Made by a program: the position numbers and the translations under genes | Shown: one piece after another, positions 14,059 to 15,618 of the stretch | Layout: every line of letters begins with the position of its first letter | How positions within the stretch are numbered: position 1 is the stretch's first letter | Assembly (NCBI GenBank): GCA_902478935.1 | Contig: CABSMV010000037.1 | Location: 1 to 15,618 of the forward strand | DNA length: 15,618 nucleotides | Reading direction: 5' to 3' | Origin: an uncultured Collinsella sp. | Lineage (GTDB): Bacteria; Actinomycetota; Coriobacteriia; Coriobacteriales; Coriobacteriaceae | Notes under the pieces: generated by a model | The model's database searches: none | Seen by the model: the letters and a program-made list of their open reading frames with translations, nothing else | What the model was told of the DNA's origin: nothing

Positions 14059-14238
14059 ATGGTAGTAAATAGATGGCAGCTACTGTGCCGCTACCGCCGC
14101 GATTTTGCCTCCCATTTCCGTAACCTTTCCGCAACAATGTGCCCTCCTCGGCGCCTGCGCCCGCTTGCAACGCCCCCTGCGCTACACTTAGTCGCACTAT
14201 GGCGCCGTCGCGTCGCACCCGACCCAAGGGGGACACTC

Positions 14239-15063
14239 ATGAAGAACACTCAGCTGCTGCTGATCAACGATATGTGCGGCTACGGTAAGGTCGCGCTTTC
14301 TGCCATGCTGCCGGTGCTGTCGCACATGGGTTACCGTATCCACAACCTGCCGACGGCCCTCGTTTCCGATACGCTCAACTACCCCAAGTTTTACATCCAC
14401 GACACCACGGAGTACGTGCGTCAGAGTCTTGCCATCTGGGAGGAGCTCGGCTTTGAATTCGACGCCATCTCGACCGGCTTTATCGTGACCGAGGAAGAGG
14501 CGCGCATCATCTCGGACTTTTGCCACCGCCGTTCGCAAAAAGGCACCAAGGTGTTCGTCGACCCCATCATGGCCGACAACGGCAGGCTCTACGCCGGCGT
14601 GCCCGAATCGACCATCGGCCTTATGCGCAGCCTGGTCGAGTGCGCCGACTACGCGGTGCCCAACTATACCGAGGCGTGTCTGCTCACCGATACGCCTATG
14701 GCCGAGCAGATTACGGCCGATGAGGCTCGTGCGCTCGTGGACGCCATGCTCGCGCTGGGCGCCAAGTCGGTGGTCATTACGAGCGCGAAGGTCGACGGGG
14801 CGAGTGCCGTCATCGGCTACGACCATGTGGCGGGAGAGTACTTCACGATTCCCTTTGAGCTGATCCCGGTGTATTTCCCGGGCACGGGCGATACGTTCTC
14901 GTCGGTGCTCGTGGGTCGCGTTATGGCCGGCTGGAGCTTACAGCGTGCGACGACCGACGCCATGCGTGTGGTGGCCGAGCTTATCGAGCGCAATGCCGAC
15001 CAAGAAGACAAGTCGGCCGGCCTTCCCATCGAGGCCTGCCTGGATGTGATCGACCATGAGTAA
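14239..15063 (+). CDS. Pyridoxal/pyridoxamine kinase-like protein (ribokinase superfamily)
   Basis: 274-residue ATP-dependent small-molecule kinase resembling bacterial pyridoxamine/pyridoxal kinases, which salvage B6 vitamers to their 5'-phosphates in the cytoplasm. Motifs: DMCGYGKVAL at 11-20 with an early helix (LPVLSHMGY), LPTALVSD at 37-44, VDPIMADNGRLY at 107-118 (phosphate/Mg region), PNYTEACLL at 141-149 (the usual P-N-x-x-E-A/L motif), and the anion hole FPGTGDTF at 213-220 with the catalytic base Asp218. ATG 14239 follows AAGGGGGA (14226-14233) by 5 nt. An upstream in-frame ATG at 14059 would add 60 low-quality residues and is rejected. The vitamer preference (pyridoxal, pyridoxamine or hydroxymethylpyrimidine) cannot be settled by eye. 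Its stop overlaps the next start by 8 nt. Confidence 0.87.
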   Translation: MKNTQLLLINDMCGYGKVALSAMLPVLSHMGYRIHNLPTALVSDTLNYPKFYIHDTTEYVRQSLAIWEELGFEFDAISTGFIVTEEEARIISDFCHRRSQKGTKVFVDPIMADNGRLYAGVPESTIGLMRSLVECADYAVPNYTEACLLTDTPMAEQITADEARALVDAMLALGAKSVVITSAKVDGASAVIGYDHVAGEYFTIPFELIPVYFPGTGDTFSSVLVGRVMAGWSLQRATTDAMRVVAELIERNADQEDKSAGLPIEACLDVIDHE

Positions 15064-15385
15064 CGCCGGCGAGGGCGGCGTCAAGCCTGCGGGCGAGAAC
15101 GGGCCGCTCGGTGCGCCGCGTGGCAAGCGTCCGCGTATCCGCGTGAGCTGCGTGGACCAGCTGGGTGCGTGCCGTTGTCACCATGGTCACAAGCCGGGAG
15201 ACGTCTTCGACTTCGATCGAGACCGCGGCAAGATGTGCGCTATGGCCTGTCACGTGGGCTTTCCCTATATCGATATCCTGCGCTACGGCGGAACCGTGCC
15301 TGGCAACGAGCCTGGTGCGGCAAAGTTCTGCTGCCCCGAGGTCGATACGCTGAACGTCTGGCTTGCCGAGATCGTTGACGAGTAG
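15056..15385 (+). CDS. Small Cys/His-rich TIGR04076-type protein
   Basis: 109-residue soluble protein of the uncharacterised TIGR04076 type. A Gly/Pro/basic N-terminus (1-27) precedes the core: IRVSCVDQLGACRCHHGHKPGD at about 28-49 broken by Cys32, Cys39 and Cys41, then MCAMACHVGFPYI (Cys61, Cys65, His66), LRYGG (75-79) and the C-terminal CCPEVDTLNVWLAEI (Cys92, Cys93). The cysteine/histidine set could bind a metal or cluster, but no function has been shown to my knowledge. ATG 15056 lies within the kinase stop region (ATGAGTAA), giving an 8-nt overlap and coupled translation, so it may work alongside the kinase. Family assignment rests on the C-x-x-GHK-x-GD, FPY, LR-x-GG and CCP pattern. Confidence 0.8.
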   Translation: MSNAGEGGVKPAGENGPLGAPRGKRPRIRVSCVDQLGACRCHHGHKPGDVFDFDRDRGKMCAMACHVGFPYIDILRYGGTVPGNEPGAAKFCCPEVDTLNVWLAEIVDE

Positions 15386-15393
15386 TCGAGCGC

Positions 15394-15426
15394 AATGTGA
15401 CAAAGGGGCAGCCCCTTTGACACATT
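15394..15426. terminator. Palindrome after the kinase operon, probable terminator
   Basis: AATGTGACAAAGGGGC (15394-15409) and GCCCCTTTGACACATT (15411-15426) pair at 15 of 16 positions around one A. It begins 8 nt past the TIGR04076-type stop. A pyrimidine-rich stretch (CCCCTTCTTTTGC) follows within 15 nt, so Rho-independent termination is plausible but not textbook. It may also be a dispersed repeat. Confidence 0.55.
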
Positions 15427-15465
15427 CGCCGGTGATGCCCCTTCTTTTGCTTATAATTTCAAATC

Positions 15466-15548
15466 TCTGCATTTCATCCGATTTTAGGTTCTAAAAATTC
15501 TGCGTTTCATCGATAATCAAGCATATAAAACTTTGCATTTCATTCGAT
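15466..15548 (+). repeat. Three direct repeats with an exact 33-bp period
   Basis: TCTGCATTTCATCCGAT (15466), TCTGCGTTTCATCGAT (15499) and TTTGCATTTCATTCGAT (15532) start 33 bp apart each time, about three helical turns, so they face the same side of the DNA. They lie in an A+T-rich stretch with TATAAT at 15452-15457 and TATAAA at 15524-15529, upstream of a gene start at 15568. They look like sites for a cooperative regulator of the truncated gene. Confidence 0.6.
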
Positions 15549-15554
15549 GACACC

Positions 15555-15571
15555 GAGGGGAGAGCCTATGC
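15555..15571 (+). other. Ribosome site and start codon of a gene cut by the contig end
   Basis: GAGGGGAGAG (15555-15564) lies just before ATG 15568-15570. Only the start codon and one further base precede adapter sequence, so the product is unknown. The strong ribosome site and the repeats upstream suggest a real gene begins here. Confidence 0.55.
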
Positions 15572-15618
15572 CTGTCTCTTATACACATCTCCGAGCCCAC
15601 GAGACTCCTGAGCATCTC
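15572..15618 (+). other. Nextera adapter read-through, not genomic
   Basis: The last 47 bases match the Illumina Nextera transposase adapter (CTGTCTCTTATACACATCT at 15572-15590, then CCGAGCCCACGAGAC), followed by the 8-base i7 index TCCTGAGC (15606-15613, N704 in the standard set) and ATCTC, the start of the P7 tail. It should be trimmed. It also shows that the data are short-read Illumina. Confidence 0.97.

Noticed and set aside
14059..14238. Upstream start for the kinase
   Set aside because: The added residues are unlike the family, and ATG 14239 has AAGGGGGA at correct spacing.
15466..15548. CRISPR array
   Set aside because: Repeats are only about 16 nt, imperfect, with 16-17 nt between them, and no cas gene is present.

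Overview
The window looks like a high-GC gut actinobacterium of the class Coriobacteriia, most likely Collinsella or a close relative. This is inferred from base composition, from DUF7601-type pilins with xPTGx sorting motifs beside a class B sortase, and from the density of palindromic intergenic elements. No rRNA, tRNA or CRISPR array is visible. The last 47 bases are not genomic: they match an Illumina Nextera read-through adapter with an i7 index, so the window ends on an untrimmed contig end.

Layout. (1) 1-1806, minus strand: a short-chain dehydrogenase (SDR) followed by an OFA-type major facilitator transporter cut by the window start. A LysR regulator (2040-2918, plus) is divergent from them, and the gap carries a good promoter and a dyad at about -65. 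(2) 2916-9026, plus: a sortase-dependent pilus/adhesin locus made of a large two-repeat surface adhesin, a signal-peptidase-like protein without the catalytic dyad, a major pilin and a class B sortase. Direct copies of a 56-bp element, each starting at the stop codon of the preceding gene, bracket the locus. (3) 8974-9300: a convergent gap with a bidirectional terminator and a 106-nt hairpin with 30-bp perfect arms. (4) 9301-13526, minus: a MarR regulator and two overlapping ABC half-transporters forming a heterodimeric exporter with one degenerate ATP site. (5) 13527-14238: a 0.7-kb non-coding gap with stacked palindromes, including a 158-bp element with 27-bp perfect terminal inverted repeats. 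(6) 14239-15385, plus: a pyridoxal/pyridoxamine-kinase-like gene overlapping a small Cys-rich TIGR04076-type gene, then a palindrome and three direct repeats with an exact 33-bp period before a truncated gene start.

The main result is in the pilus locus. The adhesin's signal peptide and its 1,081-codon body lie in different frames, joined exactly at a run of ten G. With nine G (or twelve) they fuse into a 1,102-residue secreted, sortase-anchored protein; with ten, translation stops after 28 codons. This is the layout of a slipped-strand contingency locus, captured in the OFF state. The next gene overlaps the adhesin stop by 4 nt and encodes a signal-peptidase fold with Glu and Gly at the Ser and Lys positions, as in the streptococcal pilus chaperone SipA. 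Together the genes suggest a pilus with a phase-variable, probably tip-located, adhesin.
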